Positions 37,101 through 49,925 of a DNA stretch of 64,000 nucleotides are shown here, in pieces. Source of the DNA: Chrysoporthe austroafricana. Its lineage: Eukaryota; Ascomycota; Sordariomycetes; Diaporthales; Cryphonectriaceae. The stretch is taken from assembly GCA_001051155.2 (NCBI GenBank), contig JYIP02000001.1, positions 4,588,001-4,652,000 of the forward strand, in the 5' to 3' direction. The first letter of the stretch is position 1. The number at the start of each line of letters is the position of its first letter. The position numbers were made by a program, and so were the translations under genes. The notes below the pieces were generated by a model. It was given only the letters and a program-made list of their open reading frames with translations, made no database searches and was not told the DNA's origin.

Positions 37101-37954
37101 GGACGAAGCTCTACGGGACAGGGTTCGATAGGGCGCGGCTCAATATGACGCGGCTCTAGAGGACGAGGCTCGGAAGGGACGGGCTTCCGTTGCTTCGGGG
37201 CAGGTTCTAAAGGCGTGGGATACGGAGCCACATAGTCTCGACATGGAGGCTCCTGAACGATGAATTCCCTAATAGTGTCGCTCGGAATAGGTTTCGGCAT
37301 CACCTGCTGACGGATTGGTGGAGTCATTGTCGCAGATGAGGTTGCTGGAGAGACGAGATGGTCACCACTGGTGGACTGCAACGGTTATTAGCTCAGCTAT
37401 CGCAAATATCAATGAGAAATTGGGCTCACTGGAATGGTGGAAGCCGTCCGTGGTGGACCGCTATGCATGCCGGGAACAGTTTGAGGTTGGCGTGTTGTGC
37501 TCGAGGTAGACATCATCAACCGTGATGCCTCGTTGTGGAACCGCCTCTCGACCTCCCGCTTGTTCGCGGCGTGGTCCTCACGCAGTCGTTCCTGCTGCAT
37601 GCGAAGTTTCACCTGGGCCTCGACGGTAGCATGTGCTGTCTGAGTAAGGCTAGAGTAGAGATTCTGCATTCCCTGTTGAAAGTGTTGAAACAAGCGGTCG
37701 AGCTGGTCACGTATCTGACCTTCGATCACAGCCTGCTGGCTGTGATGACGACGGTCCAGCCGCTCTAGCTCATCCTTCTGCTCCTTTCTTATGGCACTGA
37801 ATCGAGCCATGTCGATTTCATCATCCTCGCCCTCGATTCCATGCGAGCGGGGACCGGCGGACGCCGGTAGGAACTCGTTGACCGAGTCAGGACTCATGGT
37901 TGCAGGAGCTACGTGATGAGTGTGCATTGGGTTGGCCGGTTTGTTCCCAACCAT
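34142..37954 (-). CDS. Large fungal-specific protein with coiled coil and Cys/His motif, function unknown
   Basis: Two exons, 37430-37954 and 34142-37375 (54-nt intron, branch GCTAAT), give 1252 residues. Residues about 50-155 form a charged coiled coil (KDELERLDRRHHSQQ, RLREDHAANKREVERR). An EPRP-type repeat at about 243-270 follows, then a probable nuclear localisation stretch (KRPR). The most conserved-looking part is near 405-445: WYIVRCDEHQVHFGFGNP followed by AAKHVHSPQHG, a Cys/His-rich arrangement that could bind zinc. Further on are PKCYRVDRVSLLIKGW, YPVMFFDGHRRHSLGWLTA and a long acidic Ser-rich linker. The C-terminal 120 residues (FDLTQFRDAARRVRWS..., QTAALQGRRFISWVKKMNGE) look like a folded domain. 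I recognise this as a Pezizomycotina-type protein but not its function; a nuclear or chromatin role is inference only. Confidence 0.78.
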
Positions 37955-40900
37955 GGATATGCGTGCTGGAAGGCCGAATGGAAAGTCCCAAGGGGTTAAC
38001 TCCTTTCGTTTGGTGGCTGCTCAGTGACACGTGAGGTGTGGCGGTGCGACCATGGAAACTCTGATCAGTCGGCCGCTGAGACTAGAGAAATTGAATGTCA
38101 GTTTCAAATACAACTCGGCACCTTAGAACCATGAATGACAAGGCTGTCCTTCGGAAGGTTTTCGGGAAAAGGGCCGGGGGGTATATAAAGGGCCAGCAAT
38201 GACAAGTGCTTAGGATGTGCACGAAATGGATCTCAATGACATTGTTCCCGGAGCATATTTAAGTGGCGCTATGACCAAGAGGAGCAAGCACAAGGGTTGG
38301 GTGAGTGGTGTGGAGGCAGTGAGAGGACCTAAATACCTGGCGGTGGGCCGGACTTTCATGCAGCTTTGCATAATCGATCCCAGGTCCACACTGCAGGAGA
38401 GCAACGAGGTCCAGCAACCCGAAGTGACTTGTGTGTAAGATAGATGGATGGGCTTCTGAAAAGGTCAACGAGAGCCCTCGGCGGGCAGTGGAGAGTTGTG
38501 GCCTGTGGCCTCTGACCTTTCGGAGGATGACGGTTTATGGAACAGGAGCGCGGCAGACCCGGTCTCTTATATCAACGTGCTCGAAGGCTGCTCGGACTAG
38601 ATGTCGAGAACAAGAACACAGCGGCTGAGACTACGCGGGGTGAGAGGGCGTAGGTGATCGTTGCGAAATGGGTAGTTGTTGGTGGCGAAAAAAGACGGGA
38701 CGGGGCGGGACAGGACGAGATGGTGAAAAGTCCATGAAGAAGAACCAGTGTGGTGGTGTTGAGTTGAAATGTGTTTGGAGCTGGGCGGTTGCTGCATCAT
38801 CTATGCGTCGATGCTGCAGGTAAGCGTGTCCATGTCGCTCTTTCCTCTCGAGCCCACTTGGAGCGGCAGCAAGAGCAAGGCGGGGCCCACCCTAAACCTT
38901 CCAGTCCGTACATCGAAGGTACATGGGTACCTATATCGTACCATAGTAACGTACAGAATATGCATCCAAGTCCACTTGGACCACCATAGTACGCTTGCCA
39001 AGTTGTACCGTGAGACACAATATGGGCCAACGGTTGCTCGTACCTTTTCTCCAGATCCTGAAGCCTCTAGTTGAGACCGTTCCGAGCTTCCTCCTTGAGT
39101 AGTTATCAACGGCCTCTTCTCTCGACCTCGGGGCCTTAGGAGCTCAACCACAGGACATCATACAGCAGAAACTGGGATCTCGGGTCGATTCCGAGGGTCC
39201 TAGACTGCCAGAGGTCAGCAAGCCATCCGTGCATCCAGACCTGCCGTGGTGCAGCAGACTGAAGTTGTCAACACTCAGCAACGCAGCACCGCACCACGTG
39301 TTGAAGCAGGTGTATCCGGGCAACGACGGCCCCGATAAGAACCCAGGTGGTCTGGTGCTTCTCGGGTGGACACCCGCATCCGGCCTCACATGTGAGACAC
39401 GCGCCGTACTTAATTTGATATTGTGTTCGGATGGAGATGTTCCATGCGAATGGGGTCGGAAAGAGATATGAAGGTCGACTTACTACTCCCTGCCTCTGAA
39501 TGATGATTTCGGCAACCCTATAAATAATCCTTGCCTGCAGATACTCTTATTGTGTTGCATCTAGTATAAGCGTCGTCCTGGATATCACATGCACGCTCTT
39601 CTGTGCTGGCGACTAAGACCGGAAATTGGGCATCGAGAAGCAAGAAATCACATTAGAATGTACACGCAGCGGCTGGGTGCGTCGCGTCATGGGTTTATAT
39701 GATTACTTGGGATGCAGGCCAACACATAAAGAGTAAGATTATGGACGGATGATACGGCTCGCCTAAAAAAAGATTTTTGTGTGCCAGTAGTAAACTTAGC
39801 CATTGGATCATAAAAAGAAACCAATCCCTGTCTCCGCTCCGTCTTCCCCTTTGGTACTCTATTCCCTCAGCTTCCAGGCTACAGTTTGCGATGTTCCTGC
39901 TGCGAGTGACATTCCGACCCCAACCTGAACTTTATCCCTGAACGAGGCCCTGATCATGTTCCGTCAGGGTCTGCAGCTCAATGCCGAATTGGCCTTCCTA
40001 TGCAGGCGGTATGCTCCTCCCTGGTCCCATACGGGAGGTGATAGATTTGACGGACCCGGAAGGGGTTCTGGAAACCCGAGCAGAGCGTCAGGACGTTCCC
40101 ACAGCTCGGATTTCTCCGACACTATCGCGTAATCGGGGCAAGTAACCTGTCACTGTGTCAGGCGTAGATAGCAACGTCCTCGCATAAAGACGCACAGTAT
40201 GGCCCTGTCTAAGGAAATTTCCGCCCTATGCCCAAAAGGTCATGTGCTAACAACACGGCCTCTTACTAATGCGGAATTGGGGCTTGGCTACCTCGCGACC
40301 ACGCTGGTCCCCAAGCTACGGGCTGGCTGGTGGCTGCCTGCCTCTATCGTAATACCGACCACACCGCTCAGACCCAACCAGATACGAGATTAATCCACGA
40401 AGAGGATCCCTGAATTAGCGAGTCATAGTAAGCAGCTATTGGAAACTAATATCATCTGTCCCTTATGCAGCGCTCACGTACTGTTAGCGGGCTTTGACAC
40501 AGTACGTCCATCGTTGTTCTGTCTGGGCATTATATTAACACTCGCCGAGCCAAATAAGCACCTTCCGAGACTCCCTACGTTCCCCTGAGCGCTATATGAA
40601 ACAGCGTCCCGGGATTCCTCATCCACCCATTTCTCCATATGACCATATGACGTGCCAGCACTTCGTGCCCACACTTTGGTGCCAGGTTTTTGTCATATAT
40701 TCCTTGCTCTGGGTCTCAGCCACGACTCAGCAATTTTGCTTTACAGTATTTGGTAATGACATTGACGGAGACTCAAGAATTATCCCGAGGCCTGCAGAGT
40801 GTCGATCGCCACTCCATCTCTTACATGGGCCATCTCCACAGCACCTAAGCACCATCATCGATCATCGATCTGCCCCTTGCAACCACACAAGACCGGTCTG

Positions 40901-43900
40901 CCTATCGCAGCCCGCGCAGGTGACATCGAGCCGGGAACGGCATATGCACGAATCCACTAGAGGAGCTTATCATGAATATAATTTTTTTTTTAAGAGGAAA
41001 AAATCCCACAGACCCCACTCCCACACAAAAGTGCCCCGACCGGATTTCAAATTCGATGGATCGTCAGCGGTTTGTTAACATAACAGGGGTGCGTTGTAAT
41101 TGCGCGCCAGTGGGTTCCAGTGCATCCAACACCAACCAGGTGCATGCGCTTGTGGCTGGCTAGGCTTAGTGACAGGTCACGAAACGGGCTGTGCTTGTGT
41201 TGGTCCCGCGTTTGCCTTATTGGGTCGAGTAAGGTTCTTAGCAGGTAAGCGCTCCACCCAATCGATCTCCAGAGGGGACACGTTACGTGCGTACCTCTGT
41301 GTGTTGCAGGACAGGGTCTCAGCGCAAGTGACAATTTTTGTCTTCTTTGAGTTTGCGAGAGGGGCGGTCTAACGTTAATTCCCGACCAATCTGTTCCGAA
41401 CACGACGGCTGCATCACTCACGCCAGACATTTGTTTTCCATTTAGCTGTGCAGAAATAGAGGAGCATCTTTGCAATCACCAGACTCCGGAGGAGCCAATC
41501 AAGAAGCGGTGCACAGGTGCACATAATGTAATCGCCAATGCGAGAAGAGTCATCATGGGAACCCTATCACGCGGACGACGACCCGCGAGTCTGTGCTTAT
41601 CTACCGGGGATTATTACTGGATCGTAACTAGGGAGACGGCATATTTTGTCAAACACCAACGATTCAGCCACTTCCGACACGATTGAATCCTCCTAGTAAG
41701 CATGATAATTATGGACTATTTCGTTGCCTAAAAAGAACCATACAGGTCATCCGCCCAGCCGAGCTGCCGGCGCATCCTTTGCTAAGACAGGGCGAAGGAT
41801 TACTCACCCAAGTGCTAACATGGGAAACTGATTGCAATGACCCATATGGAATACTTTTGTACGTTGCCGCAATCCTACATCTTACTGTGTTGCGATCGTT
41901 GGCAGATGCTTTCAGCCCACCGGTAGTCAGTACTATGTATAACAAGGTTGGTACTTTTTGTGACGAAATTCCTGCGCGGTACTTTTGCCCCAAAATTTTT
42001 CTTAGGGACCGGAAGCCGTTAGGCGACGCCCATGTTGTGAGCTTCTCTTCAAATAGACTCATGTCCGGTTTCGAAGGAACATCTAGCTAGCCCCGAGCCA
42101 TAGACATGGACTTGTAATCAAACATCCATTCTTAGCATTGATCACGCGTGTCATGCTTAAACTAGCTGTCACAAGAAATCCGTGCACAACAGGGGACAAC
42201 ACTGTAACCAGGCCCCCCATGCATGTCGATTGCCTCGGGGCCAAAAATCGCGGCTTACATCGCCTACGATATGCACACACATTTCACTATTGTAATAAAG
42301 GTAATCCTGCCATATGAACATCGAATCCGACCAAGCGAATCAGACGTATCGGCCCATTAATTACATACGGGACCCTCCTTCTCCCCTTACTATACGTAGA
42401 TAGCCTCTTTATTCGAACTGCGTTGCAGCTGGCGCTGTCCCTTTTGGCTTCCATCGGTCCGATAAGCCACAAGAATTGCTGCTCCACTTCTTCCGAATTC
42501 GAGTCCGAGCTGACAGAGGTCCATCTCGGCCGCGTGCTATGCTCGACAGGCCGACATCGCGCAACTCTTCTGTCATAACGCGTACTCATCAGATATAAAA
42601 GTCCCCAGTCCATTGCGTGAAAATTTTAGTTCCAAGGCATCCTTAGCATCTAGGACGCCTTCATGCTATGATGTGAAAACAAGCCTATAGCACGATCTAT
42701 AAGCGTTCCCATTCATCAACGCGCAGTGCAGGCACTGCCCCCAAACTTAACCTTTCGTTCAGGTTCACCGCATTCGTGATTTATTTTTAGAAATGCTGCT
42801 TGGAGTATGTCTTAATATATGAAGTCAGCATTTTGCCTTATAGGAAATAGAAAATGCGTAAATACGCCCTACAAGTGAAAGGATCCGGGCATAATGGCTA
42901 AGCTGGAATAATTCAGCCTCACTTACGGCACAAAAGGTAAGAACATTGGTGGTTTGATACATTGTGACGAATTTCCAGCAACAAAACCAGCTGCTAAGAC
43001 CGAGAAAAAAGTATGGAACAGGTCAGATTATGATCGCCGAAGACATTGGAGTCGCACCAGTTTGGCGCGGAGGTGGTAGCACAGCATTTGTGTGTGATCA
43101 GTCCAACGTCTGTGTGCATTACATGGACCCCAACTAATCAAAGCGTTGGTTGCATCCGACTGGTTGACCAACTACATGGCGTATGATCATGTGTGACGAA
43201 CACCCTGAGGATTCTAAAAGCGGCAGTTCGTAAGCTGAAGCCAGGAGCCCTTAGCAATGTGCACTCGAACTTTATGTCCGAATAGAGAGGTATGTGATAT
43301 CTCGGCAACCGCCATGTGTGGGGCTTCGTCCAAATACAACCCATTCCTCTTTCACAATTTCATTCAGATCTTTGATTCGGCTGCAGTCCAAATGCAATTC
43401 TGCGCATCTTTTATTAGATACGCCAGAAGAGGAGGGTATATAGATAAGAAGACGCATGAAGCATCCACTTCATTCTTGAGCGTCTTCGACAGTTCACCAT
43501 TATGAATGTCAAGTGCCAAAACTGGTCTCTATTTGCCTCAGATCTAGGAGTTCGCTTAAGGTACTCGGTTCCAGGATGTATAGGCATCATAATTAACAAA
43601 GCCGCCATAGATTGGCTAACTTCCTTACACAGGTGATCACCAGAGATTCCAAGGAGTGTGTTCCTATCCTTTCATTTAGGGTCACCCCGCTAATACTTGA
43701 ATGTCTCACCACGGCCTTGTGCGGCACCGGTTGGAGTACGAAAGCAGCATCTTCGTCTTCCGTTTGTGTCTGCATGCAGCTGTCACTGCTGAGTATTACA
43801 CGTTAAGTTGGAGCTGGCCCGTGAAACAATGTTTTGTTGAACATCGCACGCTGCAGAAATATCAGCATTCTAACATGACTGAACAATCTCAAATAGTAAT

Positions 43901-45551
43901 TGGCAAAAAATCATGCCAGGCAGTGAGTAGGTGGTAATGAGCGGCAGTCACCGACCTTTCTACCCGCTCCTGTGGATCCCAAACAATTGGTGACAGACAA
44001 ATCATCTGTAGAGGTCTCTGTGAGATCCATGTCGAAAGGTTATATTTTGAGTGTTGAGGACGCCTTGGTGATTGTACTTTCGAATGAATAGCCATGAGCT
44101 GATGCAAACTGATATCCGATGCAGTAAGGCATTCATTCACCTTGTGCCACGTGCCTTCATCCTCTGAACACCAACCGCGGCCACGTCCAAGATCCTAGAC
44201 ATGTACCGTCGTCGTACTTGCTATGCCGCTCAGGATCCTATAGACGTTTTAAGGACTAATTAGATTTGCCTTCCAAAGCATGTTTTAGTTGTTGCTACTC
44301 TCTATTGGACCACCCGGGCAGCAAATAATACAAGGCTCATGAAAATATCCTAGACGAAGTCGTCCTAGCTGAGGATAGCACATAGCTACTAAGGTCTCTC
44401 GGGGTCACTCGCCATCCCGATCACACTTTCTACGCAAGCGCATGGTGCCACTATATGGTTATAGCATGATTCATTCCGCATGAGTGCCTTACAAGGCTAG
44501 TCATAGGTCCGAGAGAACCCCTGCTCGGTCAGGTCGTAGTATCCGCATCACAAACACCAGCTCGGGGCGTGATCAATGCTCCACTGACCCCAGGTACTCT
44601 AGCATAGCCATGTCGATGCGAGTTGTTCCTCGGAGCCTGAAACATTCCTCATGGCCGACATCTTCCGATGTCCGTCAATCATGCGCTTTCTCTTGTCACT
44701 TGGACCTAGGGACTTGAGACACGGCGGTGAGCCAGGTGACCTTACAACTGGCAATATGGAGCTTGTGGAACCTGCATGCCTGTTTAAGCATCTATACAAT
44801 ATAAACGGAAGCGCCTTGACCGCCAGAATCTTCCTCAAATCTGAGCATCATGCTGGACGATAGGACAAGATTCATATACGTGAAACTCACTCGGGATTGC
44901 CTGACTGTTGCCACCATAGTTTAACTCAGAAAAAGAAAAAGAAGAACTGACTGCCGCGTGGCGCGAAGATTGATGATACTCAACAGGACGCGAAGGTACG
45001 GATGGCGCTTCTTGACCAGATGGGCTTGATGGATATCGCTCAGTCTAGAGATTTGTTCTCAACATTACTAATACTCAGCGCGCCATGTTATGCGTCCCTA
45101 GGTAGAGTCTATGACACAGTATTTTAGCTGTACGCAGTCGACGATGATAAGAAGTGCATAGACGCCTCGATAAACCATGGACCCATGTTCAGAGGTGTAG
45201 AGTTCGCGTCTGAATATGACTTTAATGCTTGCTTGATCCATACAGATTCCACGAGTTTAAAGATTCTGGACCCGTTCTTCCATCATTCAGTGCTCATGAT
45301 AATCTGTCTTTCGAACAATTCTCAAACCGTCCGCTATGCATTCTCCTCTCCAGTGCTATCCATCTTTATGCTGAATGAGTATGCTGGGTATATAACGCCG
45401 TTGTGAAAATGCAAATATGCTGGTGATTGTATCCAATCTGTCTTTCTGTCTCCATCTTTGCAGGATATTAAATGGGAAATGCAAATGGCTTGGATAACGT
45501 GTTTAACGTCAAAAAATGACCGCTTGGATGTTCAAACTTCGTCCATTCTGC
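37955..45551. other. 7.6 kb gene-poor, AT-richer region
   Basis: No gene I can support. The left end is the promoter of the large gene at 37954. A plus-strand TATATAAA-like element (38182-38190) is followed by an ATG at 38226 opening a 70-codon frame of unknown merit. From about 39.5 to 45.5 kb the sequence is visibly more AT-rich than the flanks; open frames are short (135 codons at most, 41683-42090) and unlike known families. I found no transposase, reverse transcriptase, terminal repeat or tRNA. It may be decayed repeat or heterochromatin-like sequence, but I cannot show a source element. Confidence 0.5.
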
Positions 45552-46550
45552 TCAGGTGCAACCCTTCAATCTCGCCCACCAGCTCGGCTTCGAACCGCGA
45601 GCCCGGAAACCCCTGAGCTGCTCACCCACAGGGTTCGGAGGCACCGAGTCCTCGGGGCACTCGATCTCGAGATCTAGGCGATACCGGCGCACGCTGCCGC
45701 CATCGTCGTCGAAACCGACCCGACGATTATTCTTGGGCACGAAGCACTCCGGGACCACGTTGCGCATGACCCAGCCGCGCACACCTCTGCTAGCGGCGTC
45801 GATGGCGGCGTACTCGAGCCGCCGGGTTCGGTCAGACGTCCAGTAGTGAGTCGTCTGCGGAGGGACGTGGGGAGATATGGGAGAGGCTGGTTGGTCGTCA
45901 CATTGGTAGCGACCGTGCTGCGACGATGACTCGGGACGCTCGTCGTTGCAGTTGGCGTTGGCGGTGTTGACCTTGAGGATGACAGGGGCGAGGTCTATAC
46001 TAGGGCGCGCTGACGATGACTGTTCCTGGCTGTCCAGGTGTTCCGGTGACGGGAACTGAAAATAGGAATGCTTGCGGTTGAGGTTCTGTTGCTGTAGCTG
46101 GCTGAGCGATGTCGGACGAGACGAGGTCAGGCTGGACCGGCCCGGCACGTGTGAGATCGGCCCACCCGCACCGGAGCGCCGGAGGGCAGGCCGCTTCTGG
46201 TTCCGGTCTGTCCTCGGCGGTGAGGGAGAGGGCTGCTTGGAGCTGCGGCGTCGTCTCTTGGCGGAGTCTGAGCTGCGTGGAGGGGGAGTACCGGACTCAT
46301 AGCCCGAGTCCTGGCGGACCATCTGGAAGGACGAAGGGCAAGTATCAAGATCATCTCGCTGGGATGGCCTTGACCTTCTGAGGGGTCCCTCCTTGGAGTT
46401 GGGAACTTCTGGGCTCCTCGCCGTGGAGGTGGCGCTGGGCTCGGGCCGGCGACTCGGATCATATAATTCGATGTCTTGGAAGGAGTGGTATGTTGTCGTC
46501 GAGTAAAAGCTTGCTCTCGAGTGAGATCGAGGTTCTGGTGATGCGGCCAT
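45552..46550 (-). CDS. Fungal-specific protein with conserved C-terminus, function unknown
   Basis: Single exon of 332 residues. The N-terminal 200 residues are Ser/Pro/Arg-rich and disordered, with a basic KRRRRSSK stretch that could be a nuclear localisation signal and a QDSGYESGTPP motif that looks like a degron or phosphorylation site (DSGYES). The C-terminal 110 residues look folded: TTHYWTSDRTRRLEYAAIDA, SRGVRGWVMRNVVPECFVPK and RVGFDDDGGSVRRYRLDLE. I recall this C-terminal block from other Pezizomycotina proteins without a name or function. It is the only confident gene between 38 and 49.9 kb. The minus frame is open throughout; the shorter overlapping frames on both strands are shadows. 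Confidence 0.72.
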   Translation of the reverse strand: MAASPEPRSHSRASFYSTTTYHSFQDIELYDPSRRPEPSATSTARSPEVPNSKEGPLRRSRPSQRDDLDTCPSSFQMVRQDSGYESGTPPPRSSDSAKRRRRSSKQPSPSPPRTDRNQKRPALRRSGAGGPISHVPGRSSLTSSRPTSLSQLQQQNLNRKHSYFQFPSPEHLDSQEQSSSARPSIDLAPVILKVNTANANCNDERPESSSQHGRYQCDDQPASPISPHVPPQTTHYWTSDRTRRLEYAAIDAASRGVRGWVMRNVVPECFVPKNNRRVGFDDDGGSVRRYRLDLEIECPEDSVPPNPVGEQLRGFRARGSKPSWWARLKGCT

Positions 46551-49500
46551 TGTTGTCGTTGTGATCTGGTTGACGCCGGGATACGGAGATTGTTATCCTC
46601 GTATGTTTCTGCCTCTTCCTAATGCACGCCACTGCCGACTTTTGCTCGATAACGAAAAGCTCTCAGTAAGAGAAGTGCGGAATTTCTGCGGCGGCGCAGA
46701 GACCGGGAGGAAGGATTTCGTCGCTCTGTTATGGCTCTGGCCTCGTGCGGGCAGACAAGTCCCCAGTGGAGCTTGCCAGTGCGGCTGCAGTGCACATCAA
46801 CCTCAACCCCTGAATGCTGGAGCTGTTGGGACTCTTGCACAGCAGGAGCGGATGTATCTCGTCACTTGTTGTGGTTGAGGAGTTGCGGTCAATCACTTGT
46901 TCCGGCCAGCGATTTTCAGGGGTTAAGCAGCCTGGATGAGGGGATCGTGAAGAGCAATTTGTGATTGTCCCCCTCTCGACTGTGCGGGTCGTCCGGCCTT
47001 CACCGGGGAGGGGGGGAAATCCTGAGTTTTCGTATCTCGCGTCGAGATGCCTGGACCATTCCGTGACTGCAGCGTCTGTAGGTAATATTTATTTGCCCAA
47101 CAATCGGTCGCGTGTTTTCCTTCGGGCGCTAGGGCTCACCAGATTGGTCAAGGGGAGGGCGAAGTCGCAGAAAAGCAGCGCCTCTATTGGCGCTTGGGTC
47201 TCAAACCCGCTGCGCATGTGCTACTAGAACCTGCAGTAGGCGCACGCAGAGTTGCATGCGTGCTGGAGGATGAACGCAGGTCGGGATCCCTCATGTGGGT
47301 GGGTTAGGTATAATCACGCCTGCCGCTGCTGCCCTGCGGGACCCCTTGACCAAGAGTCTCCGTGACCGCTGTTCCTTTCGACTAGGCGAGACGAGGCTAG
47401 GTCCAGGATGGCGGAAGGGAAAAGTATCTGAGCGCGAACTTGACTTCGGCCGGCGAGAGCCTCAGTTCGGCTTTGAATCCCCGAGAGCGATCGGTATCCA
47501 GGCTGTGTACCGCAAGCCTTTGGCGTCCAGCGGTCAACGGAAAACATTCGAGACACAAGCCGCCGCTTTTTCGTAAAGGCTGCAGTAGCCCAGAAAGGCG
47601 AAGGGTCCGGGAGCCCCCCGCGAATCCCAAGATCAACTCCACGCCGTGATCCACTGGGCACCAGAGTGGGCTGAAGCGGTCAGGAAATGATCCGGGAAAA
47701 TCAAGATCCCAACGCCGGAGGGCACATCAACTAGAGTTAGCTTTGACGGGGATTCCTGAAGGGTAAAAGCCAACGAGAAAGGGAAACGAAGCGAGGAGAA
47801 GCGGCGCCCGAAGTGAGAAGCGCTGGACCGGAAGAATAGTAAGAAGCAGAAGTATGGTTGGAAGCGCCGCCTCTTCAGTGTAGAGGGGCGAGCCTTGTGC
47901 CCTGTGGTGGAGACTCCGGGATCGACAAGGTTGTTCTCACGAGCCTTCCAGGGCTTCTGGCTCTTGATCGGTTGTGGAGCCTCGAGGTGCGACAGAAGGT
48001 CTCCCTGCAACTCGTGGCGAGGGCAAGGAGTAGCAGATAAAGCCAAGATCGCCGTAATACCACGAACTGTTAAGGCACAAGGTTCTCTGGCCCTGACCAC
48101 GTCAACTTCCCGTCTCCTCTCGAACTGCGGACTAGAGTTCTTCGGTGATCCAGGCGGGATCATGCATCGCAGATGCAATGCACGAGCCGGTGCCACGAGC
48201 GGCCTCGGAACAGCCAGGTGCTGCTCGCCAAGGTCAACCCAGAAGGTACGCTGAGTGCAGCACTGTAGATGGAACGATAGCGGAGGCACTTCCAGTAGGC
48301 GCATAAATTCCACGCTTCCATGCTTCCACGCCGAGACTAGAGGCTTCCTCCCAGGCGCGGTGGCGCGCTAGTCAGCCGACAGCGCGGAGAGACGGTGAAG
48401 TCGGTCGTTAAGATGATGTTGTTGCGATGGCGCAAGAGATGTTCAGATGGTTCAAGAGACGCATTCCACAGGAAACTGTACTCCTTGAAAGGGCGTCGCT
48501 GTCTACCATCATCACATGAAAGCCTCGAGTTGGAGATAAATTTAGAAGGCCGGGGACAAGCTGCTTCTCCGGGACGGAGCCCCCTCCAGGAAAACCACCT
48601 CGGCCTCTCTCCTCCTGGCCCCCGGAAGCCCAGAGAACAGTTCAGTATGACTATACAATGTCACCATGCTCGATGTTGACTTCCTCATCCGTGGGCTCTT
48701 GTGAGTCACTGGGCAGTTTGGCCCGGCTTTCACATGTTTCCCCGTTAAGCCTGGACGGCCGGGTGTGTTACATCGCTGCCGCGAGGCGCTGAAAGCTGAC
48801 AGCATCCGGTGCCAATCGTCGCCTACCGCGGCACGACCCATGAAACAGACGGTGCCCCACTTTCACCCATCTTTGCTTGTCCTGCTCCGGTCGGCGCTTG
48901 TGGTTGCAACCATTACACAGGTGTGGTGAGTCTTGTATCACAGCTCACAAGCCCTGGGCTTAAGGACCTGCGTCTTGGGACCCTCGGCTGAGCCGTGACT
49001 GTGGCCGCGGGTACGTCTTGAGCAAAGGTGCACGCGACCGTCGAGGTCACAATGAAGCCATTTCGTGCGCGCTTTGGACGTCTGTCAATACGTTGTGCAT
49101 AAGCTGCAGGCCCAATTTAAAGTTGCTCAGGCACGTCAGGGTCTCCTCCAGGTAACACAGATCTGCAGATTCTCCGCAAACTGGACATCGGCAAATCGTC
49201 AAGGTTGCCTGCTGCACATGTCAAACACGTCGGCTCAACTCACCTGCTGGTGATCTCCTGGCATGTCCTTGGAAATGCTGCGAGTAACATGATCACTAGC
49301 CGTCACGTTACGCGGTCTTGGTTTATGTCCATCGCTCGTGCATATTTGATAACCTGGAAGCATTTTGCGAAAGCCTTCAGGACATCAATCGAGTACAAGG
49401 CTCCGCGAATCGTTTTTCTGCTGGTTTGCACGTGCCTGTCACGTGTTGGGTGTTCGCGACGCAACACGGATCATTAGACACAGTTGACGATAGGCCCACA

Positions 49501-49925
49501 GAGCGCGTGCTATGATCTTTACGTTGGAACTATATCTCTTAGACCGGTGCGACCTGTGAATAGACAACGGAATGAACCGAAATTGCGTTCCCGAAGGCTT
49601 GACGGAAAAGCGATGATAGTAGCAATGTCGTGGAATTGTTGGTGGTTATGCTTGCTGAAACAGCGCCAATGTGCACTAATTACCGCTCATGAACCTATCT
49701 ATGTGAGGAATGTGGTTGTGATATATCAATACCACAGCGACTGGAATGAATAATACAGACTCGGCGATTATAAATGGCCAGCATGTCTCTGATTTACCCA
49801 TAATTACTATACGACTTCAGTCAAATCCATCTCCCTAATTCTCGAGCGCGCTTGCTTCGCCGAATCTATACGTATCCTCCGTGCCCTTGAGTGTTTACTC
49901 AATTTGACTTTCGCAGTCTACAATT
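46551..49925. other. 3.4 kb intergenic region, no gene recognised
   Basis: This spacer separates the divergent genes at 46550 (-) and 49926 (+). The longest open frame (47633-48313, minus, 226 codons) gives a product with no domain and a composition typical of non-coding GC-rich sequence. I see no repeats or RNA genes. The last 100 bases before 49926 are pyrimidine-rich, as in fungal core promoters. Confidence 0.5.

Noticed and set aside
41200..41280. tRNA-like sequence with GTCCC/GGGAC ends
   Set aside because: No B-box (GGTTCRAAYCC-like) and the arms do not pair; I found no credible tRNA anywhere in the window.
39500..45500. A transposon relic as the source of the AT-rich block
   Set aside because: No terminal repeats, target duplications or transposase or reverse transcriptase motifs could be seen by eye.
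47633..48313. 226-codon minus-strand frame
   Set aside because: No recognisable domain; an overlapping plus-strand frame is also open, which points to base composition rather than coding.
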